Shown one piece after another: positions 34,485 to 43,998 of a stretch of 64,000 nucleotides of DNA. The position numbers were made by a program, and so were the translations under genes. Numbering within the stretch: position 1 is the stretch's first letter; each line of letters starts with the position of its first letter. The notes under the pieces were generated by a model, which saw only the letters and a list, made by a program, of their open reading frames with translations, did not search any database and was not told the origin of the DNA. Source of the DNA: Bacillus_BD sp963765265. GTDB lineage: Bacteria > Bacillota > Bacilli > Bacillales > Cytobacillaceae. The stretch is from positions 1 through 64,000 of the forward strand of contig CAVXVN010000019.1 of NCBI GenBank assembly GCA_963765265.1, in the 5' to 3' direction.

Positions 34485-36002
34485 CTATTCCGCCAATACT
34501 TTATTCACATTTTTTTCTTTTGACTGCGTTTCTTCCATTGGTTTGGCACGTTTAATAAAGAAAGCAAGAACAAGAGCAACTACAGAAATACCCGCAGCAA
34601 TCAAGAATGAGTAATTAATTCCTTCTAAGGTGGCTTGCGTCAGGATATTCTGTTGCATTTGCGCTAATGCCTCTTGAGTCGGTTGCTCCGTCATGTTTTG
34701 CATCGCGATCGCACCGAGCTCTTTCGCCTGTGATTCTGTACGATTTGTCATAATGGTTACTAATAACGCTGTTCCAATCGCACCGGCGACTTGATTTAAC
34801 GTATTATTCATAGCCGTACCATGCGGATACAAATGTCGTGGTAATTGATTTAATCCATTGGTTGAAACCGGCATCATGACCATCGAGATACCTACACATC
34901 GTACAGCATATATAATCATTAAATGAGCATACGTAGTATCAAGCTCTAACCGACTTAAAAAATAAGTCGTGACAACCATAATTGCTAAACCAATAACAGC
35001 CAATACACGTCCGCCATACCGATCAAATAATTTCCCTGTTAACGGCGACATGAATGCCATCAACAACGCCCCTGGCATAAGCAAAAGTCCTGCATCCATC
35101 GGAGTAATGCCGCGGATGTTTTGAACATAAATAGGAAGAAGAAGCATTCCTGAAAAAAGCGCCATATTTAAGATCATCGAAATGATCGAAGATAAGGTAA
35201 ACATTGGATATCTATAGACATCCAAATTAAGTAGCGGCTTTTCTTGCTTGAGCTGACGTAAAATAAAGAAGATCAAAGAAATCGCCCCAACCACGATGGT
35301 TACATAAACATACGGGCTGTTCCAGCCTTTACTTCCGGCAGAACTAAACCCATAAAGAATCCCACCAAAACCGATACTGGATAAAAGAAGGGACAAGACA
35401 TCTAGTCGTATATCCACTTTTCCCTTTTTATCTTTAAGCAAGAAAAAGCCAATTAATAGAACGATCACTGCAATTGGCGTAATAAAGTGGAATAGCATTC
35501 TCCAGTCATAATGTTCGATTATCCAGCCCGATAAAGTCGGACCAATAGCTGGCGCAAACATTAATATTAATCCAAAAACTCCCATGGCCGCTCCCCTTTT
35601 TTCTACTGGGAAACTCACTAACATCACATTCATTAAGAGTGGCATCATGATGGCTGATCCAGAAGCTTGTAACAACCGTCCCGCTAATAAAATAGGGAAA
35701 GTATGTGCAGTACCAGCAAGAACGGTACCTAGTGTAAATAAGACCATGGCCGCTAAAAAGAGATGGCGAACAGAATATTTTTGTATTAAAAAGGCCGTTG
35801 CCGGAATCAAAATTCCGTTTACTAACATAAAGCCTGTTGTCAACCACTGAACGGTCGATGGACCAATTTGTAACTCTTTCATAATCGACGGTAAAGCAAT
35901 ATTTAGTAATGTATTATTTAAAAATGAAATAAAAGCCCCAATCATCAAAACGATAATAATCCCGTATGGTGGACGATCAGACTCTTTTATGGAATGGTCC
36001 AT
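34485..36002 (-). CDS. DHA2 family (EmrB/QacA-type, 14-TM) drug efflux MFS transporter
   Basis: Proton-coupled multidrug exporter of the major facilitator superfamily, 505 aa, with about 14 membrane helices. It shows LNNTLLNIALPSIMKELQ in helix 1, WLTTGFMLVNGILIPATAFL, the loop motif A around QKYSVRHLF, GRLLQASGSAIMMPL (motif C region) and GPTLSGWIIEHYDWRMLF. ATG 36002 follows AAGGGGGAACAACT; a longer frame to 36056 would contain that site. A dead TetR gene lies divergently upstream. With its repressor gone, the pump may be constitutively expressed; that is inference. Confidence 0.9.
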   Translation of the reverse strand: MDHSIKESDRPPYGIIIVLMIGAFISFLNNTLLNIALPSIMKELQIGPSTVQWLTTGFMLVNGILIPATAFLIQKYSVRHLFLAAMVLFTLGTVLAGTAHTFPILLAGRLLQASGSAIMMPLLMNVMLVSFPVEKRGAAMGVFGLILMFAPAIGPTLSGWIIEHYDWRMLFHFITPIAVIVLLIGFFLLKDKKGKVDIRLDVLSLLLSSIGFGGILYGFSSAGSKGWNSPYVYVTIVVGAISLIFFILRQLKQEKPLLNLDVYRYPMFTLSSIISMILNMALFSGMLLLPIYVQNIRGITPMDAGLLLMPGALLMAFMSPLTGKLFDRYGGRVLAVIGLAIMVVTTYFLSRLELDTTYAHLMIIYAVRCVGISMVMMPVSTNGLNQLPRHLYPHGTAMNNTLNQVAGAIGTALLVTIMTNRTESQAKELGAIAMQNMTEQPTQEALAQMQQNILTQATLEGINYSFLIAAGISVVALVLAFFIKRAKPMEETQSKEKNVNKVLAE

Positions 36003-36087
36003 AGTTGTTCCCCCTTTGTATACTTTTAGTCCAATAATTTTATACCCCAATTTCACGCAAAATATATATTATACTATCTGTTCAAAT

Positions 36088-36146
36088 ATTTGCAATCAAT
36101 ATATATCCCAATATTTATAATTAGATTTGTAGAAATATTGCAAATG
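36088..36146. promoter_or_regulatory. Inverted repeats in the MFS promoter region
   Basis: ATTTGCAAT (36088-36096) and ATTGCAAAT (36138-36146) are exact complements between the efflux gene and the tetR remnant. They may be the operator arms of the lost repressor. Confidence 0.4.
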
Positions 36147-36195
36147 ATGTATGACTTTTTTTATACATGCAGTCTAAATATTAATTATCGTGATT

Positions 36196-36335
36196 ATGAT
36201 TGATCGAAAACAGCATGTGGTTAATATGGCTACCCATTATTTATTAATTAAGGGGTTCAATTCACGTCTGTTCAAGATATATTAGAAAAAAGCGAAATTT
36301 CTAAAGGAACCTTTTTTACTTATTTTTCATCTTAA
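36196..36335 (+). pseudogene. TetR family regulator remnant
   Basis: ATG 36196 reads MIDRKQHVVNMATHYLLIKG then FNS. After a frameshift at about 36265 it continues TSVQDILEKSEISKGTFFTY and stops right after the helix-turn-helix. Only the DNA-binding part of a TetR protein is left. It is divergent from the efflux gene, the usual arrangement for a pump repressor. Confidence 0.8.
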
Positions 36336-36372
36336 CACGAGTTATTAATCGCTCTTTTTACAAATCAGAACA

Positions 36373-36411
36373 AAAAAAGTTGGTTATCAATTAGATAGCC
36401 AACTTTTTTAT
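36373..36411. terminator. Bidirectional terminator
   Basis: AAAAAAAGTTGGTTATC pairs with GATAGCCAACTTTTTT, between the tetR remnant and a convergent small gene. Confidence 0.85.
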
Positions 36412-36486
36412 TTCACTTTATCTTAAAGAAATTCGAACAAGTACTTTTCTCCACACTTCATCATTTTTTATAAGCGTTATCCAAAA

Positions 36487-36798
36487 TTAATTATAATATC
36501 TATTTTCAGTCATTGCGTATTTTTGGATTAGAAAATAGGCTGCATTTGTGATGGCCTCAGCTAACGTATCACCCGTACCAGTAACATCATCAAATTGAAC
36601 CTCTGACACTCCGTTTGTTGAATATGTAACTCCCCACATGTCTAATTTATTTACAATTAACATCGCCTGGTCAATATATTTCTCCGGTAAAAAGTAGGAT
36701 TCATGAACAAAAACCTCTTTCTCAACATCATACCAACTATTCTTACTTCTAGCTTTCCACCCTAGTATTTCTCTTGCGATTAAGTCTTTTTTGTTCAT
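36487..36798 (-). CDS. Phage ABA-sandwich (BC1872-like) domain protein, 103 aa
   Basis: Begins MNKKDLIAREILGWKARSKN and continues SWYDVEKEVF, DQAMLIVNKLDMWGV and DTLAEAITNAAYFLIQKYA. This order (E-x-x-GWK, a WYD stretch, and a C-terminal AEAI..AA helix) resembles the BC1872/phage ABA-sandwich family found in bacilli and their phages. I infer this by pattern only. The plus-strand text before the start (tgattaccctctcttcat) gives a GAAGAGAGGGTAATCA ribosome binding site. Function unknown. Confidence 0.65.
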   Translation of the reverse strand: MNKKDLIAREILGWKARSKNSWYDVEKEVFVHESYFLPEKYIDQAMLIVNKLDMWGVTYSTNGVSEVQFDDVTGTGDTLAEAITNAAYFLIQKYAMTENRYYN

Positions 36799-36914
36799 CT
36801 TGATTACCCTCTCTTCATAATTAATTGTCGACTAAATTGTTATATAACATTTCATTAATTTGTATTTTAATTGTATAACAGAATAATAATTTAAACCAGT
36901 ATTTTTTTAGAAAA

Positions 36915-36958
36915 AAACAGGCTCCACAAGCACCATTCAATTTCTGGATGATGTCTGT
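36915..36958. repeat. Degenerate family-B hairpin
   Basis: ACAAGCACCATTC and GGATGATGTCTGT; a decayed member of the family. Confidence 0.5.
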
Positions 36959-37155
36959 ATAATTAATCACATGTTCAGCCATAAGTTTTCATCACTTTTA
37001 ATTATTAAATTTTTATTTATTTTTCAAAAATTACCCCATACTTGAATTTTTTAGTATAATTGAAGTAGGTAAATAGACTTATAAATAGGATTCACATTAG
37101 AAAACGTTGGAAAAATAAACTTCTACTTTTGTTATATATAAAGGGGTTTTCTTTT

Positions 37156-38472
37156 ATGAAATTAACAATTGGTAAAAAACTAATCGGAGGATTTATCTTT
37201 GCTCTTCTATTACTATCTTTTGAAAGCGCTGTATCTATTAAACTCATAAGTTCTACAGAAGAATCCTATAAACATCTCATTGATGAAAACATAGAAAATA
37301 TGTTGAGGGCCAATCGTTTGGAAATTGCTTATTCCAATCAAACTGGATCCGTTAAAGATTATCTATTAACAGGTGATCCTTTCTACCTTTCTCAATATGA
37401 AGAAAATGCTCAAAAAGTAAACACGATGATTGCTCATATGTTGAAAACCTTTAAAACAGCAGAAGACCAAGAATACATCCAACAATTGGCAGCATTCCAA
37501 TTGCGCTATGAGGAATTAGTCAATAAAGCTATTTCCTTTAAGAAAGACGGAAACGAGGCTGGCTATACTAATATACAAAAAACTTCTGCCAAGACCATTA
37601 CAAATGTTTTTAAAGGAAAAATAGATGCTTTAGTAAAGGGGCAGGAAGCTTTCTTACAACGAAGAACGGAAGAAGTAACCGATTCTGTCGGAAAAATTAA
37701 AATAGTTGTGATCTATTTAGGGATTCTTATTTTCATAATCGGCACTCCTTTAGCGATTATGAATAGTCGTTCTATTTCAAAGCCTTTATATCTATTAGCC
37801 CAATATACAGAAAAACTCTTCACTCCAACAGGAAATTTAAATACAGAATTTCCAAAGATAAAATCAACCATATATGAAGTAAATCAGCTTTATCAAAGTA
37901 TCGAATATTCTTTCCAACAAATAAAAAATCATATTAATCAATTAGATGTTGAGATTCAAACAGACGCACTCACAGGAGTAGCGAATCGGAGAACCTTTAA
38001 TCTTATCATCAAGGAACAAATTCAAAATGGTACTCCTTTTTCATTAATTATGCTGGATATTGATTTTTTCAAAAAGGTCAATGATACATTTGGTCATTTG
38101 AAAGGTGACGATGTGTTAATATACCTTGCAAGAACCATGCAAGAACTTTCCCGAGAAGGTGATTTGTGTTTCCGTTACGGGGGAGAAGAGTTTGCCATTA
38201 TTGTTCCTTACGGTGATGCTGAAACAGCAACTGTTATCGCTGAGCGTCTGCGAATGAAATTAGAAAGTACACCATGCCCAACAGGAGATGTTATTACGAT
38301 TTCATTAGGGATATCAGTCTATCCGGAACATGGGCAAGATTCAAAAGAGATCATTTCAGCAGCGGATCAAGCTTTGTATCGATCCAAATCCAAAGGTAGG
38401 AATAAAACAACTGTATATTCTTTAGTTTACTTTGATCATTTAATGAATGCTTGTGTTGATCAAATTAAATAA
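37156..38472 (+). CDS. Membrane diguanylate cyclase with CHASE3-like sensor
   Basis: Makes c-di-GMP from two GTP. 438 aa: TM helix about 8-28, an extracytoplasmic helical CHASE3-like domain to about 180 (NQTGSVKDYLLTGDPFYLSQ), second TM about 190-210, a linker, then GGDEF from about 275. DALTGVANRR opens the cyclase domain; the active loop is RYGGEEF, and RxxD (REGD) seven residues before it is the product-inhibition site, so it should be active and feedback-regulated. I chose ATG 37156 after AAGGGG; the frame extends 9 codons further up. Single gene with terminator. Confidence 0.9.
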   Translation: MKLTIGKKLIGGFIFALLLLSFESAVSIKLISSTEESYKHLIDENIENMLRANRLEIAYSNQTGSVKDYLLTGDPFYLSQYEENAQKVNTMIAHMLKTFKTAEDQEYIQQLAAFQLRYEELVNKAISFKKDGNEAGYTNIQKTSAKTITNVFKGKIDALVKGQEAFLQRRTEEVTDSVGKIKIVVIYLGILIFIIGTPLAIMNSRSISKPLYLLAQYTEKLFTPTGNLNTEFPKIKSTIYEVNQLYQSIEYSFQQIKNHINQLDVEIQTDALTGVANRRTFNLIIKEQIQNGTPFSLIMLDIDFFKKVNDTFGHLKGDDVLIYLARTMQELSREGDLCFRYGGEEFAIIVPYGDAETATVIAERLRMKLESTPCPTGDVITISLGISVYPEHGQDSKEIISAADQALYRSKSKGRNKTTVYSLVYFDHLMNACVDQIK

Positions 38473-38474
38473 AT

Positions 38475-38525
38475 TAAGACTCTGATTTTTCTTCTTAGCA
38501 TACATTAATCAGAGTCTTTTTATTT
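38475..38525 (+). terminator. Intrinsic terminator after the diguanylate cyclase
   Basis: AAGACTCTGATT pairs with AATCAGAGTCTTTTT. Confidence 0.85.
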
Positions 38526-38591
38526 ATTTAAACAGGTCACTTATTCTTATAATAAAAATACCAATAGGTTTATAGAAAACATGAATCACTA

Positions 38592-38633
38592 AAAAAGACG
38601 ACTTAAATATAGATATAAGTCGTCTCTTTTTAG
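38592..38633 (-). terminator. Intrinsic terminator of the proline-rich protein gene
   Basis: AAAGACGACTTA pairs with TAAGTCGTCTCTTTTT; T-runs on both strands. Confidence 0.85.
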
Positions 38634-38637
38634 CTTA

Positions 38638-39057
38638 TTACACACAAGTAAACGATTGAATTTGTCGCAGACTTACTCCAAAGAAAACCCAACTAAAGCC
38701 ATTCCAACGCCATCCAGAGACAGATGTTCTGCCAACGAAGGTTGGAAAGTACCAAAATTGCTGACGATTTCTTAACCACACATACGTATATCTGAATAAA
38801 CATCCTCTAATACTGCCCGGATCAACTGCAAAGGCTCCAACTTGTTGTGTTTCAGCGGGAACGAAAGATGGAGGTGGTGCGGTAGGTGCTCCAGCTTGTG
38901 ATCCTTGACCCGGTGGTCCTGGTGGTGGCCCCATTGGGAAAGTTTGTCTATCATCCAAGTTTTGGTAAAAATCATCCGATTGAAATGGTGTTGAATGGAA
39001 ATAAGGTTGTTGGTCATAGGGATTATAATAAAAGACATAATTATGATTTGGATACAT
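38638..39057 (-). CDS. Proline/glycine-rich protein with conserved aromatic C-terminal domain, 139 aa
   Basis: The first 70 residues are rich in Tyr, Pro and Gly (FPMGPPPGPPGQGSQAG). The C-terminal 65 residues are a compact aromatic domain: DPGSIRGCLFRYTYVWLRN, FWYFPTFVGRTSVSGWRWNG, FSWVFFGVSLRQIQSF. This architecture recurs in bacilli, sometimes labelled transporter without basis. The look is that of a spore-surface or cell-surface protein. ATG 39057 has AAGGAG 8 bases upstream. No signal peptide. Function unknown. Confidence 0.75.
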   Translation of the reverse strand: MYPNHNYVFYYNPYDQQPYFHSTPFQSDDFYQNLDDRQTFPMGPPPGPPGQGSQAGAPTAPPPSFVPAETQQVGAFAVDPGSIRGCLFRYTYVWLRNRQQFWYFPTFVGRTSVSGWRWNGFSWVFFGVSLRQIQSFTCV

Positions 39058-39204
39058 GGGTTTCACTCCTTTTTCTCTTGTCTACACCATCCTATTCAAA
39101 CGTCATTTGACTATCAACTTGTACTTCAAAAAGTGTGTAATTGCCTATAGACAGTTAGTGCTTTTTTTACGTTAGATCCATAACTAAAGGGACATTTTCT
39201 TCCT

Positions 39205-39237
39205 TACAAAAAAAAGAAACACATTCATTTGTGTTTC
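39205..39237 (-). terminator. Intrinsic terminator of the 5'-nucleotidase gene
   Basis: GAAACACA and TGTGTTTC with a 6-base loop, followed on the minus strand by a run of eight Ts. Confidence 0.8.
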
Positions 39238-39310
39238 CATTCGTCTGGTCAACTATTCTTTTCTATTAAATTTAACTAGTATGAAACCGTCCTCTCGTTA
39301 TTCCCCTCTA

Positions 39311-40903
39311 TTATTGCAATTCAATTCGATCTAATGCTGGGGTTTTGATTGGTCCTTCAAAGCTTTGAATATAATGGGTCATGATATCTAATTCAATAGG
39401 TCCTTTGATTCTATTCGTCCCTTCTTTAAAGACACTGAAACCATCACCGCCTGCTGCTAAAAGTTCGTTCACGGTCAACGAGTAGATTTGATCGGAGTCC
39501 AATAGATTGCCTTGATCATCCTTTAATTCAATGATTCGCTCTCCAATTGGGGCGTTTTCATCCCAGGTATAAGATAAACCAGAAATTTGCAGTATTCGCA
39601 CCTCACTGCCAATCCATTGCTGTTCCAGGACAGATTTTATTTGTCCACCCGTCATGTTCATCGTTACAAGACGATAGCCAAAAGGAAGTGCCGTGTATAC
39701 TTCTCCCCAGGTAATGTCTCCTTTATCAAGATCAGCACGTATTCCCCCTGAATTCACAAAGGCAAAATCAGTCTCCATTGCCTTACGCTGCGCATCTGCA
39801 ATTAAATGACCTAACCGTGATTCGCCACTCTTTTCCTGCTTTCTCGTAATCTCATCACTCGACTTTCCGATCACTTCATTGATGATTGGGGCGATCGACA
39901 CACGATAAGAATCTACCATTTCCTTTATCTCTTGATCCGGTTCCATTCCTTTATGATAGGTTCTGACGATTTTGGCTTTTTTCTCAACCATGTCCTTTGT
40001 CATTGGATCAATCAGAATATCCACATCAGAAAAGGCTGTTCCACTGGAATAGGATTGTATGATTAGTTTATGATCAATCGTTGTATTTGCATACGTGTGA
40101 TTATGCGCTCCATAAATAATGTCAATTTCATCATCTACTCTTTCGGCAAAATCGACAATCACACCAGATGGATTGGATCCATTTTTCTTAGAAGATACTG
40201 GATTATGCGCAAGGACAACGATCGATCGCACACCTTTTTCTTTTAATTCTTCCGCTGCCTTATTAATGGCCACGACTTCATCTGTAAACTCCAGATGATC
40301 GATTCCTTCAGGAAGAACAAAATTAGTTGTTTCCGTTGTCACAACTCCAATAAAACCTATGGGTACTCCATTTACCTCTTTAATGATATACGGTGGAAGG
40401 ATGGTTTCCCCTGTTTCATGATCCACCACATTAGCTACTGTATATGGAAAGTCTGCCCCTTCAAAATATCCAGATTCTTCTGATTCTCCACCAAATAAGA
40501 GTCGGTTTAATTCATCCACACCTTCATCAAACTCATGGTTTCCTACTGTCCCTACATCAAAATCTAATTTATTTAAAAACTCTATCGTTGGTTGATCCTG
40601 ATGGAGAGAAGAAACAGGGCTACTAGCTCCTATTGCATCTCCAACATGAATAAGTAGCGTATTTTCATTTTCTTGTTCGTATTTTTTCAAATAGGAGGCT
40701 AAATATTCTGCACCACCCACTTGTTTTCCCTTTACGGTACGGTAGACATCCAGCTGTCCATGAAAGTCATTAATCCCTAAGAGCTGAATAGAAATATAGT
40801 TATCTTCAGCATTCACATGCCCCGATTGAACACCACAAGCAGTTGTACTAATGAGAGAAACAGAAATAATAATGGATAGAATTATTTTCCTCATATGCTT
40901 CAC
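39311..40903 (-). CDS. 5'-nucleotidase/UDP-sugar hydrolase lipoprotein (UshA/YfkN type)
   Basis: Surface enzyme that hydrolyses nucleotides or nucleotide sugars. 530 aa. The signal peptide ends in a lipobox (STTAC, lipidated Cys near 23). The metallophosphoesterase domain (35-330) has GINDFHGQLD, HVGDAIG, GNHEFDEG, VLAHNP and GAHNH. The C-terminal 5'-nucleotidase domain (360-530) has FVNSGGIRADLDKGDI and LAAGGDGFSVF. The start is GTG 40903 after AGGAGA; ATG 40894 is an alternative. It is a single gene, and probably scavenges nucleosides and phosphate. Confidence 0.92.
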   Translation of the reverse strand: MKHMRKIILSIIISVSLISTTACGVQSGHVNAEDNYISIQLLGINDFHGQLDVYRTVKGKQVGGAEYLASYLKKYEQENENTLLIHVGDAIGASSPVSSLHQDQPTIEFLNKLDFDVGTVGNHEFDEGVDELNRLLFGGESEESGYFEGADFPYTVANVVDHETGETILPPYIIKEVNGVPIGFIGVVTTETTNFVLPEGIDHLEFTDEVVAINKAAEELKEKGVRSIVVLAHNPVSSKKNGSNPSGVIVDFAERVDDEIDIIYGAHNHTYANTTIDHKLIIQSYSSGTAFSDVDILIDPMTKDMVEKKAKIVRTYHKGMEPDQEIKEMVDSYRVSIAPIINEVIGKSSDEITRKQEKSGESRLGHLIADAQRKAMETDFAFVNSGGIRADLDKGDITWGEVYTALPFGYRLVTMNMTGGQIKSVLEQQWIGSEVRILQISGLSYTWDENAPIGERIIELKDDQGNLLDSDQIYSLTVNELLAAGGDGFSVFKEGTNRIKGPIELDIMTHYIQSFEGPIKTPALDRIELQ

Positions 40904-41105
40904 TCTGGCACTCTCCTATTTTTTTAAGTTAACAATAGCTTTCTATTGTTAACTCAAACCAAGAGAGAAATTATAATTTTGTAAAAATATTAATAATAGA
41001 AAGTAACTTTTGATATAAAATAAATATAATATTTACTTTATCAAACTATTAACGGTTTCGTTCGTATTGTAGACTAAATATGCGGGTAAATAGGAGGGGA
41101 TTATT

Positions 41106-42371
41106 TTGGGTAAATACAACAAAGAAGAAAAGAGCTGGATGCTGTATGACTGGGCTTCTTCTGCCTATTCCATTATCATTACAACGGCCATTTTTCCTAT
41201 CTATTTTAAATCGGTAGCGGATAATGCTGGTGTTAATCAGGCTGATTCTACTGCTTATTTAGGGTATACGATTTCAATTTCGACCTTCATTTTGGCACTT
41301 CTTGGCCCTATTTTAGGAACATTGGCTGACTACAAGGGAATGAAAGGGAAATTTTTTCGTTTTTTCTTTTTCATGGGGACTCTATCAACCGCTGCATTGC
41401 TCTTTGTACCGAGTGACAATTGGCTGCTGCTGTTAATCGTGTATACATTAACATCACTAGGGGCACGTGGAGCAAATGTTTTTTATGATGCGTATATTGT
41501 CGATGTAACGGAAAACGATCGAATGGATGATATTTCTGCAAAAGGCTACGCTCTAGGATATGTGGGTAGTGTAATCCCATTTGTATTCTGTATCGCCGTG
41601 ATTATTTTATCACAAATGGGCATGATTCCATTATCTGTCACTGTTGCAAGCCGAATTGCCTTTTTGATTACTGCGTTATGGTGGTTTATTTTTACGATTC
41701 CAATGTTTAAAAATGTAAAGCAAAAATATTGGGTTGAGCGTGAACCTAGAGTGATAGTCAATAGTATAAGACGTCTTGGAAAAACTTTTAAAGAGATTAA
41801 GAAATACCGAACAATCTTTTTGTTTTTACTATCGTATTTCTTCTACATAGATGGGGTCGGAACCATCATTTCTATGTCAACTGCTTATGGGACCGACTTA
41901 GGACTGGGTTCAACTGAATTGATCATTGCCTTATTAGCCGTTCAAATTGTCGCTGCACCCTTTGCTGTGTTATTTGGTAAGCTGGCCAATCGATTTGGGG
42001 CAAGAAAAATGATTTTTACTGGGATCATTATTTATATGATTGTTTGCATATATGCGATGTTCTTAAAAACCATTGTTGATTTCTGGGTGATGGCGATGCT
42101 CGTTGCCACTGCGCAGGGTGGGATTCAGTCCCTTAGCCGCTCGTATTTTGCTCAAATGGTGCCAAAAGAAAAGGTAAATGAGTTTTTCGGTTTTTATAAT
42201 ATTTTTGGACGATTCGCTTCTGTTTCAGGTCCAATTCTTGTTGGTCTTACAACACAACTGACCGGCAGTTCTGCGTTTGGTGTTTTTAGCTTAGTGATCT
42301 TATTTGCGATTGGTTTTGTTGTTTTATTATTTGTTCCGAATTCTTCAACTGCCTCCATTTCATCAGAGTGA
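41106..42371 (+). CDS. MFS transporter, UMF1/Atg22-like
   Basis: A 421-aa, 12-helix carrier. KSWMLYDWASSAYSIIITTA is the signature start of the UMF1 family (Atg22-like), followed by PILGTLADYKGMKGKFF and VDVTENDRMDDISAKGYALG. The C-half has AQGGIQSLSRSYFAQMVPKE and FFGFYNIFGRFASVSGP. Start TTG 41106 after AGGAGGGGATTATT. Single gene. In yeast the relative exports amino acids from the vacuole; the bacterial substrate is unknown. Confidence 0.9.
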   Translation: MGKYNKEEKSWMLYDWASSAYSIIITTAIFPIYFKSVADNAGVNQADSTAYLGYTISISTFILALLGPILGTLADYKGMKGKFFRFFFFMGTLSTAALLFVPSDNWLLLLIVYTLTSLGARGANVFYDAYIVDVTENDRMDDISAKGYALGYVGSVIPFVFCIAVIILSQMGMIPLSVTVASRIAFLITALWWFIFTIPMFKNVKQKYWVEREPRVIVNSIRRLGKTFKEIKKYRTIFLFLLSYFFYIDGVGTIISMSTAYGTDLGLGSTELIIALLAVQIVAAPFAVLFGKLANRFGARKMIFTGIIIYMIVCIYAMFLKTIVDFWVMAMLVATAQGGIQSLSRSYFAQMVPKEKVNEFFGFYNIFGRFASVSGPILVGLTTQLTGSSAFGVFSLVILFAIGFVVLLFVPNSSTASISSE

Positions 42372-42378
42372 GGCATCA

Positions 42379-42420
42379 AAAAGCAAGAAATCCAATGAAG
42401 GGTTTTCTTGCTTTTTTTGT
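42379..42420 (+). terminator. Intrinsic terminator after the MFS gene
   Basis: AAAGCAAGAAA pairs with TTTTCTTGCTTTTTTTG. Confidence 0.85.
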
Positions 42421-42630
42421 TTGGCCTCCCCTTCCGTAAACAAAATGACTTCCTCTTTAAATATTTCAAAATTATTAATTTTTCATAACTAAATTATCTA
42501 TTCGGTTAAATAAAGGTGTATCACATTGAAATTCCCATTTTTAAATCGTATGATCATCAGTATTGAACAGTATGGATTTCAATTTTATAGAAAAATAATC
42601 ATAACTCAAGATAAGTGAAAGGTGAATATT

Positions 42631-43251
42631 TTGAACACAGACCAAGCATTTGACTTGTTAACGGAAGCAGGTATAACAAATAATCCTGAAACTTTTAGAC
42701 GTTGGATACGGGAAGGCAAAATAAAAGCAACTGGCTTTACCATTGATGATCAAGCGTTAAAGCGGTTTATTCATGAATATACCTATTCAGATAAAGATAA
42801 GGTCATTCAACAATTGAAATTAAAGATAAAAGAAAGAGACCAGTACATAGAAGGAATCGAAGAATTACATAAAACCTCAGCAAAAGAATTAATCAAACAA
42901 AGAAATATGTTAAATAAAGAAATCGTCATTCTAAAAAATGAGCACAGTAAATTACATAAAGAAGCCATGGACTTATTAAGAGAAAATATTGATTTACAAA
43001 ATAAATTGATTGAATTAAAAGAAACACTACTTAAAGGAAACAAAAGCGACGATCAATCGGTTCACCCCACTTCTCCACTCGATCATTATTGTCAAAAATT
43101 AGGTCTATCAAAGAGGGCGAGTCATAGAGAAGTGGTCATTGGTTATAAAAAATTATTAAAAATATCTCATCCAGATCAGGGTGGAAACGCAAAGTTATTT
43201 CAATACCTAAAAATGGATTATGATCATTTTAGAAATAGATTCAAAGACTAA
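42631..43251 (+). CDS. J-domain protein with N-terminal helix-turn-helix and coiled coil, 206 aa
   Basis: Residues 1-50 (MNTDQAFDLLTEAGI, FRRWIREGKIKATGFTI) look like a MerR-type small DNA-binding or excisionase fold. Residues 55-135 are a charged coiled coil. Residues 145-206 form a J domain with HPD intact (KKLLKISHPDQGGNAKLF), which would stimulate an Hsp70 such as DnaK. TTG 42631 has GAAAGGTG upstream; GTG 42622 is an alternative. Convergent with the next gene. A J domain combined with a DNA-binding-like module is unusual; the role is unknown. Confidence 0.8.
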   Translation: MNTDQAFDLLTEAGITNNPETFRRWIREGKIKATGFTIDDQALKRFIHEYTYSDKDKVIQQLKLKIKERDQYIEGIEELHKTSAKELIKQRNMLNKEIVILKNEHSKLHKEAMDLLRENIDLQNKLIELKETLLKGNKSDDQSVHPTSPLDHYCQKLGLSKRASHREVVIGYKKLLKISHPDQGGNAKLFQYLKMDYDHFRNRFKD

Positions 43252-43329
43252 TATGAGTAAAATAACAATCAAAGTTTACTAGATGTATTGATTTCTTTTT
43301 TAGTAGGAATAGAAATCACTATTAATCAT

Positions 43330-43680
43330 TTAAATTTGAGAAAATGAGCTACCAATTGATCTTAAGGTATACAGCCTTGGGGTAAAAATATACAGATCAT
43401 TATAATTATTTTCAATATATTCCCCGATTACTTGAATACCCTTTCTAAAGCGATTGACCAAAATGGAAGTGTACTTCTCGTCAAAAATAAAGCGATTAAT
43501 TCTTAAAAGTTCATCCGCTATGATACGAAATTGAAATTCATGTAATAATAATTTTAGTCGATACAATTTATCCGAATTTGAAAGATGAATATTATTTTTT
43601 TGATCACTTAATTGAACATAATAGATAAAACCCTTAATGTTTTCCGCCAGCATATCTGCCTTCTCTTTTTCAAAATTCAA
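43330..43680 (-). CDS. Hypothetical protein, 116 aa
   Basis: Starts at TTG 43680 after AGAGGTGATGGGAA. It is a helical, charged protein: MNFEKEKADMLAENIKGFIY, KLYRLKLLLHEFQFRIIADE and a C-terminal YIENNYNDLYIFTPR. There are no cysteines, signal or membrane segments. Family not recognised. Confidence 0.65.
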   Translation of the reverse strand: MNFEKEKADMLAENIKGFIYYVQLSDQKNNIHLSNSDKLYRLKLLLHEFQFRIIADELLRINRFIFDEKYTSILVNRFRKGIQVIGEYIENNYNDLYIFTPRLYTLRSIGSSFSQI

Positions 43681-43749
43681 TTCCCATCACCTCTATTAAA
43701 AGTGTATGAACGACATGACGCAATATTCGTCCTGTGAAGCAAGGGAAGG

Positions 43750-43811
43750 AAACAAGGGGACGGTTCTCTTGTAACCGTTTATCTAACAAAACAAGCGAAC
43801 CTCCCCCTGTC
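43750..43811. repeat. Family-A repeat, one arm decayed
   Basis: ACAAGGGGACGGTTCTCTTG followed by a decayed complement (ACAAGCGAACCTCCCCCTGT). The rest of 43681-43998 is AT-rich and probably holds the promoter of the next gene. Confidence 0.75.
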
Positions 43812-43998
43812 ACTATAATTCCGATAAATTTACTTATGTATATTTTTACATTTTTGAAACATATTAACTATTAGTTACTTTTGAGGGCATTACACTTTTA
43901 GACTTTTGTTTGAACTTGTTTAAAGCTCCCTTAAACTGTATTGACTTCATAAAGTAGCTTTAAATAAAATGTTTAATACATATGAAGGAGGAAGGAAA

